A stretch of DNA of 64,000 nucleotides from Actinomycetota bacterium (GCA_016700055.1 CP064997.1:2790001-2854000), one strand, 5' to 3'. Shown: positions 46,211-54,845, counted from the stretch's first letter. A program made the numbers and translations. Notes: a model not told the origin generated them from the letters alone.

Positions 46211-47113
46211 ATGTTGCAGCCCGTCGTCTCGACCGAGGTGGCCGTAGCGCTCGCCGATCGACGACCCGTGGTCGCGCTGGAATCGACGATCTTCTCGCAC
46301 CTCGGCCTGCCCAGCCCGCACAACGCCGCGGCGCTCGACCGCTGCCAAGGCGCGATCCGCGCCGGTGGCGCCGTCCCGGCGGTGACGGCCGTGGTCGACG
46401 GCGTGGCGCGCGTCGGGTTGGAGCCCGGCGAGGAGGCGCGGATCCTCGGCCCCGCCCGCAAGGCGGCCGAACGTGACCTGGCCGTGGCCGTGGCCCAGCG
46501 GTGGGATCTCGGCGCGACCACCGTTTCGGCCTCCGTCGCTCTCGCCGCGGCCGCAGGGGTGTCGGTGTTCGCCACCGGCGGGATCGGCGGTGTGCACCGC
46601 GAGGCCGAGGTGACCGGTGACATCTCGGCTGACCTCGACGCGCTGGCCAACCATCCCGTGGTGACGGTGTGCGCCGGAGCCAAGGCTTTCTTGGACCTGC
46701 CGCGCACCCTCGAGTACCTGGAGACCGCGGGGGTGCCGGTGCTCGGCTGGCGCCACGACTGGTTCCCGGCCTTCTACACGCGTTCGTCCGGGCTGGCGGT
46801 ACCCCACCGGGTGGAGACCGCCACCGAGGTCGCCGCGGTGCTGGCCGCCCGCGCCCGACCGCGCACGGGGGTGCTGCTGACCGTGCCGATCCCCGATGGC
46901 GACGAGCTGGACGCCGCCGAGCTGGAGGCGGTGCTCGCCGACGCCCTCGCCGCCTGCGCGAGGGAGGCGATCACCGGCGCCGCGGTGACGCCGTACGTGC
47001 TCGGTCGCATCGCCGCGGCGACCGCGGGGCGCAGCGTGCCGGCCAACCTCGCGCTGGCGGAGAACAACGCTCGCGTGGCGGCCGACGTGGCCGTCGCGTT
47101 GTGCGCCCGCTGA
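46211..47113 (+). CDS. psuG: Pseudouridine-5'-phosphate glycosidase
   Basis: A 300-residue enzyme with VALESTIFSHLGLP, AVTAVVDGVARVGL, WDLGATTVSASVALA, VFATGGIGGVHR and ALAENNARVA signatures. It splits pseudouridine-5'-phosphate to uracil and ribose-5-phosphate. The partner kinase PsuK is not next to it. Its 3' end shares a palindrome with cysC. Confidence 0.94.
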   Translation: MLQPVVSTEVAVALADRRPVVALESTIFSHLGLPSPHNAAALDRCQGAIRAGGAVPAVTAVVDGVARVGLEPGEEARILGPARKAAERDLAVAVAQRWDLGATTVSASVALAAAAGVSVFATGGIGGVHREAEVTGDISADLDALANHPVVTVCAGAKAFLDLPRTLEYLETAGVPVLGWRHDWFPAFYTRSSGLAVPHRVETATEVAAVLAARARPRTGVLLTVPIPDGDELDAAELEAVLADALAACAREAITGAAVTPYVLGRIAAATAGRSVPANLALAENNARVAADVAVALCAR

Positions 47114-47135
47114 AGGTCGAAACGCTCAGCGGGCG
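47104..47135. terminator. Bidirectional hairpin between psuG and cysC
   Basis: A perfect 10-bp inverted repeat, CGCCCGCTGA at 47104-47113 and TCAGCGGGCG at 47126-47135, with a 12-base loop. Each arm contains the last codons and stop of one of the two convergent genes. Likely a shared terminator for both, though no T tract follows. Confidence 0.55.
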
Positions 47136-47722
47136 AGCGCGGCGATCAGCTGCTCGACCTGTTGGTCGAACGGTGTCACGGGGGTGAGATGCAGCTCGGG
47201 CCGCTGCGGGGGCTCGTACGGGGAATCGATCCCGGTCATGCCCTCCAACTCGCCGCGCCGGGCCCGCGCGTAGAGCCCCTTCGGGTCGCGTCGCTCGCAT
47301 TCGGCGAGCGGGGTGTCGACGAACACCTCGACGAAGCGATGTCCGGCCAGCTCGTGGATTCGGCGGGCCCGCGCGCGTCCGGCCCGGAACGGGCTGATCA
47401 CGGGCACGAGCACGACCAGCCCCGCGTCGGCCATCAGCCGCGCCACCTCGCCTACGCGCCGCACGTTCTCGTCACGGTCCTCATCGGAGAAGCCGAGGTC
47501 GCCGTTCAAGCCGTGGCGCAGGTTGTCGCCGTCGAGCACGTACGCGGCGCGCCCGGAGCGCACGAGGGCGTCTTCCACCGCGAAGGCGAGCGTCGACTTG
47601 CCCGACCCCGACAGCCCGGTCAGCCACACGGTTGCTCCAGGCCCACCGGTCGCGCCGGCCCGCACCTCGGGAGCGAGCGCGCTCGCGTGCCAGGTGACGT
47701 CGGGGGACCGATCGGAGGTCAT
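47126..47722 (-). CDS. cysC: Adenylylsulfate kinase
   Basis: A 198-residue kinase. GLSGSGKSTLAFAVED is the P-loop, YVLDGDNLRHGLNGDLGFS the APS-binding region, and GVDDPYEPP-like GIDSPYEPPQRPELHL the C-terminal signature. It phosphorylates APS to PAPS. Last gene of cysD-cysN-cysC, 13 bases after cysN. No PAPS reductase gene is in the window. Confidence 0.95.
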   Translation of the reverse strand: MTSDRSPDVTWHASALAPEVRAGATGGPGATVWLTGLSGSGKSTLAFAVEDALVRSGRAAYVLDGDNLRHGLNGDLGFSDEDRDENVRRVGEVARLMADAGLVVLVPVISPFRAGRARARRIHELAGHRFVEVFVDTPLAECERRDPKGLYARARRGELEGMTGIDSPYEPPQRPELHLTPVTPFDQQVEQLIAALAR

Positions 47723-47735
47723 CGGCGCAGACGGG

Positions 47736-48989
47736 TCACGGTGCCGCGCCGATGAGCATTCCGCCGGCGACGGTCTCGTTCGTGGCCTCGTCGACGAGGA
47801 TGAAGCTGCCCGTCGTGCGATTGCGCTGATACGCGTCGAACGTGAGGGGAGTGGTCGAGCGGAAGCGGATGCGACCGATGTCGTTCATCGCGAGGGTGTC
47901 GGACTCTTCGCGGTGCAAGGTGTTGACGTCGAGCCGGTAGAGGAGCTCGCCGACCCTGCACCGGGCCGAGCGCGTGGTGTGCTTCAGCGCGTACATGCCG
48001 CCGGGTTGCAGCGGCTTGGTGGAGAACCAGCACACCATCGCGTCGAGGTCCTGGCTCATCTCCGGGTGGTTGTTCGGCCGGCAGAGCAGGTCACCGCGGG
48101 AGATGTCGATCTCGGCCGAGAGGCGCAAGGTGACGGCCATGCCCTCGACGGCGGTGGCGACGGGGCCGTCGGCGGTGTCGATCCCGACGACGGACGCGGT
48201 CAGTCCGCTCGGCAGTGCCATCACCTCGTCGCCGACGCCGAACGACCCACCGGCGACGGTGCCCGCGTAGCCGCGGTAGTCGTGGTGGTCGTCGTCGAAC
48301 GGGCGGATCACGTACTGCACGGGAAAGCGCGGGTCGATCAGGTTGGCGTCGCTGCCGACGTACAGGTTCTCGAGGTGCCACAGCAGCGTCGGGCCGTGGT
48401 ACCACGGCATCGCGGGTGAGTGCGAGATGACGTTGTCGCCGTGCAGCGCGCTCACGGGGATGAACGTGACGTCGGTGAACGTCAGCTTCCGCGCGAAGTC
48501 CCCGAACATCGAGCGGATCTCGTCGAACACGCCCTCTTCGAAGTCGACGAGGTCCATCTTGTTCACACACACCACCAGGTGGGGCACCCGCAGCAGCGAG
48601 GCGATGACCGCGTGCCGCCGGGACTGCTCGGTCATCCCCTTGCGGGCATCGACGAGCACCAGCGCGCAGTTGGCCGTCGACGCGCCGGTGACCATGTTGC
48701 GCGTGTACTGCACGTGGCCGGGGGTGTCGGCGATGATGAACTTGCGGTGGGGCGTAGCGAAGTACCGGTACGCGACGTCGATGGTGATCCCCTGCTCGCG
48801 CTCGGCGCGTAGGCCGTCGGTGAGCAGCGCGAGGTTCACGTAGTCGAGGCCGCGGCTCTGCGAGGCATGCTCCACCTGCTCGAGCTGGTCCTCGAAGATC
48901 TGCTTCGCGTCGAGCAAGAGGCGTCCGATCAGGGTGGACTTGCCGTCGTCGACGCTTCCTGCCGTGGCGAATCGCAACAGCTCGGTCAT
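47736..48989 (-). CDS. cysN: Sulfate adenylyltransferase subunit 1 (GTPase)
   Basis: A 417-residue EF-Tu-like GTPase without a fused kinase. GSVDDGKSTLIGRLLLD (G1), ITIDVAYRYF (switch I), ADTPGHVQYTRNMVTGAS (G3) and VNKMDLVDF (G4) are clear, followed by two beta-barrel domains. It couples GTP hydrolysis to APS formation by CysD. Its ATG overlaps the cysD stop (TGATG). Confidence 0.96.
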   Translation of the reverse strand: MTELLRFATAGSVDDGKSTLIGRLLLDAKQIFEDQLEQVEHASQSRGLDYVNLALLTDGLRAEREQGITIDVAYRYFATPHRKFIIADTPGHVQYTRNMVTGASTANCALVLVDARKGMTEQSRRHAVIASLLRVPHLVVCVNKMDLVDFEEGVFDEIRSMFGDFARKLTFTDVTFIPVSALHGDNVISHSPAMPWYHGPTLLWHLENLYVGSDANLIDPRFPVQYVIRPFDDDHHDYRGYAGTVAGGSFGVGDEVMALPSGLTASVVGIDTADGPVATAVEGMAVTLRLSAEIDISRGDLLCRPNNHPEMSQDLDAMVCWFSTKPLQPGGMYALKHTTRSARCRVGELLYRLDVNTLHREESDTLAMNDIGRIRFRSTTPLTFDAYQRNRTTGSFILVDEATNETVAGGMLIGAAP

Positions 48990-49906
48990 CAGAAGTAGCC
49001 CTCCCGCTTGCGGTCCTCCATGCCTGCTTCGCTGATCCGGTCGTCGGCGCGAGTGGCGCCGCGTTCGGTGATGCGGGCCGCCGCGACCTCGGCGATCACT
49101 TCTTCCACCGTCGCCGCCATCGACTCGACCGCGGCGGTGCAGGTGGCGTCGCCGACCGTGCGGAACCGCACCACGCGGTCTTCCAGTTCCTCGCCCGGGA
49201 TGAGCTGGATGAACTCGGTGTGCGCGTACAGCAGGCCGTCACGGCGGAACACCGGGCGGCGGTGGGCGTAGTAGATGGACGGCAACGGAACCGGCTCCCG
49301 CTGGATGTACTGCCACACGTCGAGCTCGGTCCAGTTGCTGATCGGGAAGACGCGGATGTGCTCGCCCTTGCGGTGGCGGCCGTTGTACAGGCTCCACAGC
49401 TCGGGCCGCTGGTTCTTCGGGTCCCACTGGCCGAACTCGTCGCGGAAGCTGTACACGCGCTCTTTCGCCCGTGCCTTCTCCTCGTCGCGCCGGCCACCGC
49501 CGAACACGGCGTCGAACTGGTTGTCGTTGATCGCGTCGAGCAGCGTCACCGACTGGAGCCTGTTGCGGCTGGCCCGCGGGCCCGACTCCTCGGTGACCCT
49601 GCCCCGATCGATCGAGTCCTGCACCGAAGCGACGACGAGGCGCACGCCGTACTGCTCCACCATCTCGTCGCGGTACTCGTACACCTCGGCGAAGTTGTGC
49701 CCGGTATCCACGTGCATGACGGGGAACGGGATGCGGGCGGGCAGGAACGCCTTGCGGGCGAGGTGGAGCATCACCGCGGAGTCCTTGCCGCCGCTGAACA
49801 GCAGCACCGGCCGCTCGAACTCGGCGGCGACCTCGCGGAAGATGAAGATGCTCTCGTCCTCGAGCTGGTCGAGGTGGCTGCGGGCGATGGCGGAAGGCGA
49901 GGTCAT
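48989..49906 (-). CDS. cysD: Sulfate adenylyltransferase subunit 2
   Basis: A 305-residue PP-loop enzyme: LLFSGGKDSAVMLHLARKAF, VMHVDTGHNFAEVYEYRD, FGGGRRDEEKARAKERV and PISNWTELDVWQYI. With CysN it adenylates sulfate to APS. ATG 49906 begins MTSPSAIARSHLDQLEDESI. First gene of the operon; the AT-rich promoter is just upstream. Confidence 0.96.
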   Translation of the reverse strand: MTSPSAIARSHLDQLEDESIFIFREVAAEFERPVLLFSGGKDSAVMLHLARKAFLPARIPFPVMHVDTGHNFAEVYEYRDEMVEQYGVRLVVASVQDSIDRGRVTEESGPRASRNRLQSVTLLDAINDNQFDAVFGGGRRDEEKARAKERVYSFRDEFGQWDPKNQRPELWSLYNGRHRKGEHIRVFPISNWTELDVWQYIQREPVPLPSIYYAHRRPVFRRDGLLYAHTEFIQLIPGEELEDRVVRFRTVGDATCTAAVESMAATVEEVIAEVAAARITERGATRADDRISEAGMEDRKREGYF

Positions 49907-49921
49907 GGCTCCGGGGAGGTA

Positions 49922-49957
49922 GGTAGCATTGTTGACAAAACTAGTCGGGATTCTACC
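49922..49957 (-). promoter_or_regulatory. AT-rich promoter/operator region of cysDNC
   Basis: In a 68-base gap, minus-strand TAGAAT (49955-49950) is a good -10 box, giving a leader of about 36 bases. An imperfect dyad (GGTAGCATT / ATTCTACC) brackets TTGACAAAACTAGTCGGGAT, which includes the palindrome ACTAGT. An operator for a sulfur regulator is plausible. Confidence 0.35.
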
Positions 49958-49974
49958 ATGTGGATCGGCGGAGA

Positions 49975-50562
49975 TCACGGTCGCCTGAGGCGGCGCTCCA
50001 CGCGGTCGAGGAAAGCAGTGCGCCGTTCGAACGACGCGGTGTCGAGGCCGTAGAGCGCGATCCACCTGGTGCGTGTAAGTGGATGGCAGAGCACGCGCAA
50101 GGCGCGGGTGACGACGCGCTTGCCGCCCTCGCCCTCGAGCGCGTTGATCCGCTTCGGTGATCCGTGCGTGGTGACCGCCACGATGCGGTCGATGTTGCGC
50201 AGCAGAGGGCGGATGCGCGAGCTGCCCGGCGGTAAGTGCCAGGCGACGCCGCTCACCCACACCCTGTCGATCCAGCCCTTCAGCATCGCCGGCTGGCCGG
50301 ACCACCAGGTGGGGTAGACGAGCACGAGCGCCTCGCACCACTGCAGGTCGGCGGCATACGCGGCTACGGCGGACTTCGCCTCGGGAGGGTCGCGGTGCGC
50401 GGCGCGCTCGGCGGCCGTCATCGCCGGCTCGAAGCCGTCGGCGTACAGGTCGGTGAGGCGCACCTCGTGGCCGCCGGCGGCGAGACCGCAGAGCACCCGG
50501 TCACGCACCGCCGCCGTGAACGAACCCGGATCCGGGTGGCAGTAGACGACGAGCACCCTCAC
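49975..50562 (-). CDS. Flavodoxin-fold NAD(P)H oxidoreductase, paralogue B
   Basis: A 195-residue protein: VRVLVVYCHPDPGSF at the start, then VLVYPTWWSGQPAMLKGWIDRVWVSGVAW (FMN/FAD-loop region) and THGSPKRINALEG. Related to MdaB/KefF-type NAD(P)H:quinone reductases. GTG 50562 overlaps the stop of its upstream paralogue (GTGA), so the two are coupled. Confidence 0.82.
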   Translation of the reverse strand: MRVLVVYCHPDPGSFTAAVRDRVLCGLAAGGHEVRLTDLYADGFEPAMTAAERAAHRDPPEAKSAVAAYAADLQWCEALVLVYPTWWSGQPAMLKGWIDRVWVSGVAWHLPPGSSRIRPLLRNIDRIVAVTTHGSPKRINALEGEGGKRVVTRALRVLCHPLTRTRWIALYGLDTASFERRTAFLDRVERRLRRP

Positions 50563-51167
50563 GTCAGACGACCCGTGCGCTCTTTGACGCGCTCGACGAA
50601 CGCGGCGCGCTCGTCGGCGGTGCTGGTGTCGATCCCGTAGAGGCCGAGCCAGTGGCAGCGGGTGCGCCACCCGGTGGACATGCGTAGCGCCCTCGACAGG
50701 GCTCGCCGGCCGTTGTCGTTGATCGTGGCCACGTAGGCCCGGGAGGAGCCGTAGGTGCTGATCCCGACGATGTGGCGCACGTGGGTCAGCCCGGGCTTCA
50801 CGCGGTGCGTGCGGGGGTGGAACACGAACCCGACGCCGGGCACCATCGTGCGTTCCAACCAGCCCTTCAGGATCGCCGGCATGCCGCTCCACCACGTCGG
50901 GTAGACGAAGACCAGGATCTGCGACTGCTGCACCAGCTCGATGTGCCGGGCCACCGCTTCGTCGAGCACGGGCCGCTCGCCGTGGTACGCGGCCCGTTCG
51001 TCGGCCGACATCGCGCCCCGGTAGCCATCGGCGTACAGGTCGATCGTCGTCACGTCGTGGCCGCCGCGTTCGAGTCCCTCGCGCGCCGCGGCGGCAAGGG
51101 CGTGGCTGAAGCTCTGCGCGTTGGGGTTGGCGCAGACGACGAGTGCGCGCAGGGATGCTGCCGACAA
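50559..51167 (-). CDS. Flavodoxin-fold NAD(P)H oxidoreductase, paralogue A
   Basis: A 202-residue protein with the same layout as its neighbour (LRALVVCANPNAQSF, VFVYPTWWSGMPAILKGWLERTM, GISTYGSSRAYVATIND). The pair is a tandem duplication that has diverged well. The only usable start is TTG 51167, three bases after the 3' end of tRNA-Lys, so the message may arise by tRNA processing. Substrate unknown. Confidence 0.8.
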   Translation of the reverse strand: MSAASLRALVVCANPNAQSFSHALAAAAREGLERGGHDVTTIDLYADGYRGAMSADERAAYHGERPVLDEAVARHIELVQQSQILVFVYPTWWSGMPAILKGWLERTMVPGVGFVFHPRTHRVKPGLTHVRHIVGISTYGSSRAYVATINDNGRRALSRALRMSTGWRTRCHWLGLYGIDTSTADERAAFVERVKERTGRLT

Positions 51168-51170
51168 CAG

Positions 51171-51242
51171 TCCGCCCCCTGGGATTCGAACCCAGAACCA
51201 ATGGATTAAGAGTCCACTGCTCTGCCGTTGAGCTAGAGGCGG
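51171..51242 (-). tRNA. tRNA-Lys(CTT)
   Basis: Full cloverleaf: acceptor CCGCCTC/GGGGCGG (one T-G pair), D stem GCTC/GAGC, anticodon loop CTCTTAA reading CTT, T loop TTCGAAT, discriminator A. CCA is not encoded. Confidence 0.93.
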
Positions 51243-51330
51243 ATAAGCCGAAAGGGCAGTCTAGGCATGGCCGCGATGGGCCCCAACTGCGTTCGTTGGA
51301 CCGCTCGACGAAGCGGTCCGGGCTGCTTGG

Positions 51331-51405
51331 GGTGAGCGAGGGGAATCGAACCCCCGGCCTTCAGAGCCACAATCTGACGCTCTAACCAACTGAGCTACGC
51401 CCACC
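51331..51405 (-). tRNA. tRNA-His(GTG)
   Basis: Acceptor GTGGGCG/CGCTCAC with an extra 5' G (-1) facing C73, the histidine identity pair. Anticodon loop TTGTGGC reads GTG; T loop TTCGATT. Confidence 0.93.
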
Positions 51406-51480
51406 ATGAGGGGTGCACAGTGTGCCACAGGGCCTGCGCGACCCCAACTCAGAACGTGCCCGACTCCGAACGTGCCCGAC

Positions 51481-51909
51481 TCAGAACGTGTAGGCGGAGA
51501 TCACATCGCGCATCGAGATGACCCCGACCAGCCCGGTGTCGTCGCGCACCAGCACGTGGCGGATGTAGTCCTCCATCATCTCCTCCGCGACGTCGCCCAC
51601 CGTGTCGTCGGCCGACACCCAGACGAGCTGGTGGCTGCCGAGCTCGTTCGCCGTGACGGCGTCGATGTCGACTCCGCTCGCGACGGCGCGCACGATGTCA
51701 CGCTCGGAGATCACCGCTTCCACCTGTGCCGGCGAGCCGACGACGATGCATCCGACGCTGGCGTCGGCCAGCAGGCGGGCGGCCTCGCGGACCGTCGCCG
51801 AGGCGGCGATGCAGACGACCTCGCTCCCCATGAAGGCGCTCACCGGCGCGCCTGGGCCGCTGTAGGGCGGGGGTGAGGACTCGACGTTCTCGTCGTTCGC
51901 ATCGGGCAT
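51481..51909 (-). CDS. Two-CBS-domain protein
   Basis: A 142-residue protein made of a tandem CBS (Bateman) pair: MGSEVVCIAASATVREAARLL with VEAVISERDIVRAVASG, then LVWVSADDTVGDVAEEM with LVGVISMRDVISAY. Such modules bind adenosyl ligands and sense energy state. No catalytic domain. The ATG at 51909 lies 7 bases after CACACT, a weak -10 box. Confidence 0.87.
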   Translation of the reverse strand: MPDANDENVESSPPPYSGPGAPVSAFMGSEVVCIAASATVREAARLLADASVGCIVVGSPAQVEAVISERDIVRAVASGVDIDAVTANELGSHQLVWVSADDTVGDVAEEMMEDYIRHVLVRDDTGLVGVISMRDVISAYTF

Positions 51910-52018
51910 GACGAAAAGTGTGGCCGAGCCGGGCCGATTCCCCAAACCCTGGACCTCCCCATCGTGCGTGATACGTGGCGTGGTAGCGTCTCTGCAACGA
52001 CTTCAGCCGAGGGGAACG

Positions 52019-53392
52019 ATGAAGACGACGAATTCCATTACGCATGCCGACCTCGTCGAGCGCGCTAAGGAGATCACCAGCCGAGAGCTCGAGGTCTACG
52101 CGCAGCGCACGGTCGGCTCCCAGCGGGCCACCGATCGGGCACGCAAGGTGTTGCCGCTCGGCGTGCCGTCGAGCTTCCAGGCCTACGACCCGCACCCGAT
52201 CGTCGTGCGTCACGCTGCCGGATCACGCATGGTCGACGTCGATGGCAACGAGTACGTCGACTACGACATGGGCTTCGGCGCGCTGTTCGCCGGTCACATG
52301 CATCCCGCCGTCGAGCGTGCGGTGCGTGAGCAGCTCGACCACGGCACCTTGTACGTCACCCCGTGCGAGCTGAACGCCGAGGTGGCCGAGCTGCTCGGCG
52401 AGCGCTACGGACTGCCGATGTGGCGGTTCACGAACTCGGGCACGGAGGCCACGAACGACGCCATCCGCGTCGCCCGCGGGGCGACCGGGCGGGAGAAGCT
52501 CGTCAAGGTCGAGGGTGGCTACCACGGCCACCACGACGAGGTGATGATCTCGATGAAGCCGCCGCTGCACCTCGCCGGCCCGGCAGACGCGCCGATCCCG
52601 GTGCCGAGCACCGAGGGCATCACGCAAGCGGTGCTCGCCGACACGATCGTCATCCCGTACAACGACCCCGCCGCGCTGGAGCGTGCCCTCGCGGGTGGCG
52701 ACGTGGCGTGCTTCATCGTCGAGCCAGTCATGCAGAACATCGGCATCTGCATGCCCCAGCCCGGCTACCTCGCCGCGGTGCGCGAGATCACCGAGCGCCA
52801 CGGCACATTGCTCATCTTCGACGAGGTGAAGACCGGGATCACCGCCGGCTACGGAGGGGCGACCAAGTACTTCGACGTCACGCCCGACCTCGTCACCCTC
52901 GCCAAGTCGATCGGCGGCGGGCTGCCCCTAGGTGCGTTCGGCGGCAGACAGGAGTACATGGACCTGATCACGCAAGGTCGCGTGCTGCACCTCGGCACCT
53001 ACAACGGCAACCCGCTGGTGATGGCCGCGGCCAAGGCGACCCTCAGCGAGGCGTGCACGCGCGAGAACGTCGACGCGGCGATCGCGCGCAACAAGCGACT
53101 GGTCGAGGGATGCGACGCGGTCATCCGCGACCACGACCTGCCCGCGCACACCGTGCAGTTCGGCGCCAAGGGCTGCGTCACCTGGGCGCACGAGCCGATC
53201 CGCAACTACCGCGACTACAAGGCGACCGACTTCGACCTCGCGTTCGCGCAGTGGATCCACGGCATCAACCGCGGCATCCTGCTGCCGCCGGGACTCGACG
53301 AGCAGTGGCTGATCTCGGTGATGCACGACGAGCACGACTCCACTCGCTACGCCGACGTGTTCCGCGAGTTCGCCGCCGAGCTCTGCACCTAG
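52019..53392 (+). CDS. Class III aminotransferase, glutamate-1-semialdehyde aminomutase-like
   Basis: A 457-residue PLP enzyme. FTNSGTEATNDAIRVAR binds the phosphate, LLIFDEVKTG holds the PLP-pairing Asp, and LAKSIGGGLPLGAFGG the Schiff-base Lys. It is nearest in pattern to HemL and related mutases or amino-ketone aminotransferases; no haem genes adjoin it, so a non-HemL substrate is likely. GAGGGG precedes ATG 52019, and TAGCGT at 51984 is a possible -10 box. Confidence 0.85.
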   Translation: MKTTNSITHADLVERAKEITSRELEVYAQRTVGSQRATDRARKVLPLGVPSSFQAYDPHPIVVRHAAGSRMVDVDGNEYVDYDMGFGALFAGHMHPAVERAVREQLDHGTLYVTPCELNAEVAELLGERYGLPMWRFTNSGTEATNDAIRVARGATGREKLVKVEGGYHGHHDEVMISMKPPLHLAGPADAPIPVPSTEGITQAVLADTIVIPYNDPAALERALAGGDVACFIVEPVMQNIGICMPQPGYLAAVREITERHGTLLIFDEVKTGITAGYGGATKYFDVTPDLVTLAKSIGGGLPLGAFGGRQEYMDLITQGRVLHLGTYNGNPLVMAAAKATLSEACTRENVDAAIARNKRLVEGCDAVIRDHDLPAHTVQFGAKGCVTWAHEPIRNYRDYKATDFDLAFAQWIHGINRGILLPPGLDEQWLISVMHDEHDSTRYADVFREFAAELCT

Positions 53393-54150
53393 AAGGCGCG
53401 TTCGGAACGGCCCCAGGCGACGCCGGCGATGATCGCCGCCATGCCGAGGCCGGCGCTGACGAGCGACAGCCCGACGAGCAGCGACAGCGCACTGTGCGCG
53501 ATCTCCGGGATCGCCTTCGCCCACGGGCTGTCGGTGAGCACCGGCAGCACGAACGTCGGCAGCACCCAGCCGATGATCCCGACCAACACCGCCACACCGA
53601 CAAGTCCGAGTCCGAGGATCTTCAGCATCCGCGCCTTGTCCGGGTGCACCACGAGGGCCAAGAGCGCGCACCCGAGTGCGCCGAGGAACGTGGCGAGCAC
53701 CAGGTCGTCGAGCGTGCTGTTGAACCACGCGAGCGACGACACCCGCGGCACGGGGAGCAAGATCGCCGGCAGCAGGGCCGCGCGGTCGTCGCCGAGCACG
53801 ACGACGAGCTGGGCGGGTGTGATCTGCACCGGGGCGTCGCGCTCGCCGATCAGCCGGGCGTGGCTGTCGACGACGAGCTGAGCGAGCAGTTCGGCACCGG
53901 CCGGGGTCTGCGCCGCCCGGTCGACGGCGAACGCGACCTCGTCACGGTCGACGCCGAGCTGCTCGGCCGTCGCTTCGGTGATCCGCCGGGTCAGCTCGGT
54001 GCGCACCGACTCGTGGTCCAACACCGCGTCGGTGACGGACTCGGTGTTGGACGGGTCGAACACGGTCTGCTGCATCCACCATCCCGTCATCGCCGCGCCG
54101 AACAGCAACGAGGCGAGCCAGAGCAAGAGGGTAGAGACGGAGCGCCGCAC
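53389..54150 (-). CDS. Membrane protein with large extracytoplasmic domain
   Basis: A 253-residue protein. One N-terminal hydrophobic helix (about 6-26) precedes a polar, mostly helical region of about 120 residues (VFDPSNTESVTDAVLDHESVRTELTR), then three more helices in the last 110 residues. Function not recognised. GTG 54150 lies 6 bases after GAGACT. Its stop overlaps that of the aminotransferase gene. Confidence 0.72.
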   Translation of the reverse strand: MRRSVSTLLLWLASLLFGAAMTGWWMQQTVFDPSNTESVTDAVLDHESVRTELTRRITEATAEQLGVDRDEVAFAVDRAAQTPAGAELLAQLVVDSHARLIGERDAPVQITPAQLVVVLGDDRAALLPAILLPVPRVSSLAWFNSTLDDLVLATFLGALGCALLALVVHPDKARMLKILGLGLVGVAVLVGIIGWVLPTFVLPVLTDSPWAKAIPEIAHSALSLLVGLSLVSAGLGMAAIIAGVAWGRSERAF

Positions 54151-54184
54151 GGCGGCAGTCTCGCGGCCCGAAGCGCTCGGTCCG

Positions 54185-54190
54185 TAGCAT
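54185..54190 (+). promoter_or_regulatory. -10 box of zinc-ribbon membrane gene (TAGCAT)
   Basis: TAGCAT ends 6 bases before ATG 54197, no Shine-Dalgarno sequence. Confidence 0.4.
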
Positions 54191-54196
54191 GGCGAG

Positions 54197-54673
54197 ATGC
54201 CGGATCGAGGGGGTGATGACGGTGTCTCACCGCTCGACGAGGACATGGCCCGTGCCGACGCCGGCCTCGCGGCCCGGCTCGGCAGGGCGGCGCGGCGCCG
54301 TTGCCCGTGGTGCTCGGACCCCCGGGCGTGGTTCCGGGGGTGGATGGGCAACCGCGAGCGGTGCCAGAACTGCGGCCTGCGACGCACGCGCGCGGAGGGC
54401 CAAGAGCTCGGGTCGCTGACCGTGAACCTGGTGCTGAACCTGGCGATGATCCTGATCGCGATGACGGTGGCGATCGTGGCGACGGTGCCGGAGGTGCCCG
54501 TCGTCGGCCTGCTCGTCGTGCTCGGCATCGTCGGGCTGGTGGCTCCCGTCGTCGCCTACCCGTTGAGCCAGACGATCTGGATGGCGATCGACCTGAGCGC
54601 TCGCCCGCCGCTGGCCGACGAGCTGGCCGACGCCCACCTGTGGCTCGCGGCTCGCGACCTGGACGGCGCTTGA
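54197..54673 (+). CDS. Zinc-ribbon membrane protein (DUF983-like)
   Basis: A 158-residue protein. A four-Cys ribbon (CPWC, then CQNCGLRR) is followed by two transmembrane helices (about 78-100 and 105-128). The layout matches DUF983 proteins, which have no settled role. It ends 173 bases before recA. Confidence 0.75.
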   Translation: MPDRGGDDGVSPLDEDMARADAGLAARLGRAARRRCPWCSDPRAWFRGWMGNRERCQNCGLRRTRAEGQELGSLTVNLVLNLAMILIAMTVAIVATVPEVPVVGLLVVLGIVGLVAPVVAYPLSQTIWMAIDLSARPPLADELADAHLWLAARDLDGA

Positions 54674-54701
54674 TCGCGGATCTTTGCGAAAGGTGCTTGA
54701 A

Positions 54702-54715
54702 CGAACGCCTGTTCG
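54702..54715. promoter_or_regulatory. LexA (SOS) box of recA
   Basis: CGAACGCCTGTTCG is a perfect match to the actinobacterial/Bacillus CGAAC-N4-GTTCG operator. A candidate -10, TACGCT (54720-54725), follows directly, so LexA would block polymerase. Confidence 0.85.
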
Positions 54716-54845
54716 AAGTTACGCTCCTGTCGTTCGGTCCAGCCTTCGGTGTAACACCCCCACCGTATGGTCCGCACATACGAATCGGGGCCGTGCGATC
54801 CGGCCCTCACACCACCACCGGCCCGCTCCATGCGGGGGAAGGCAG

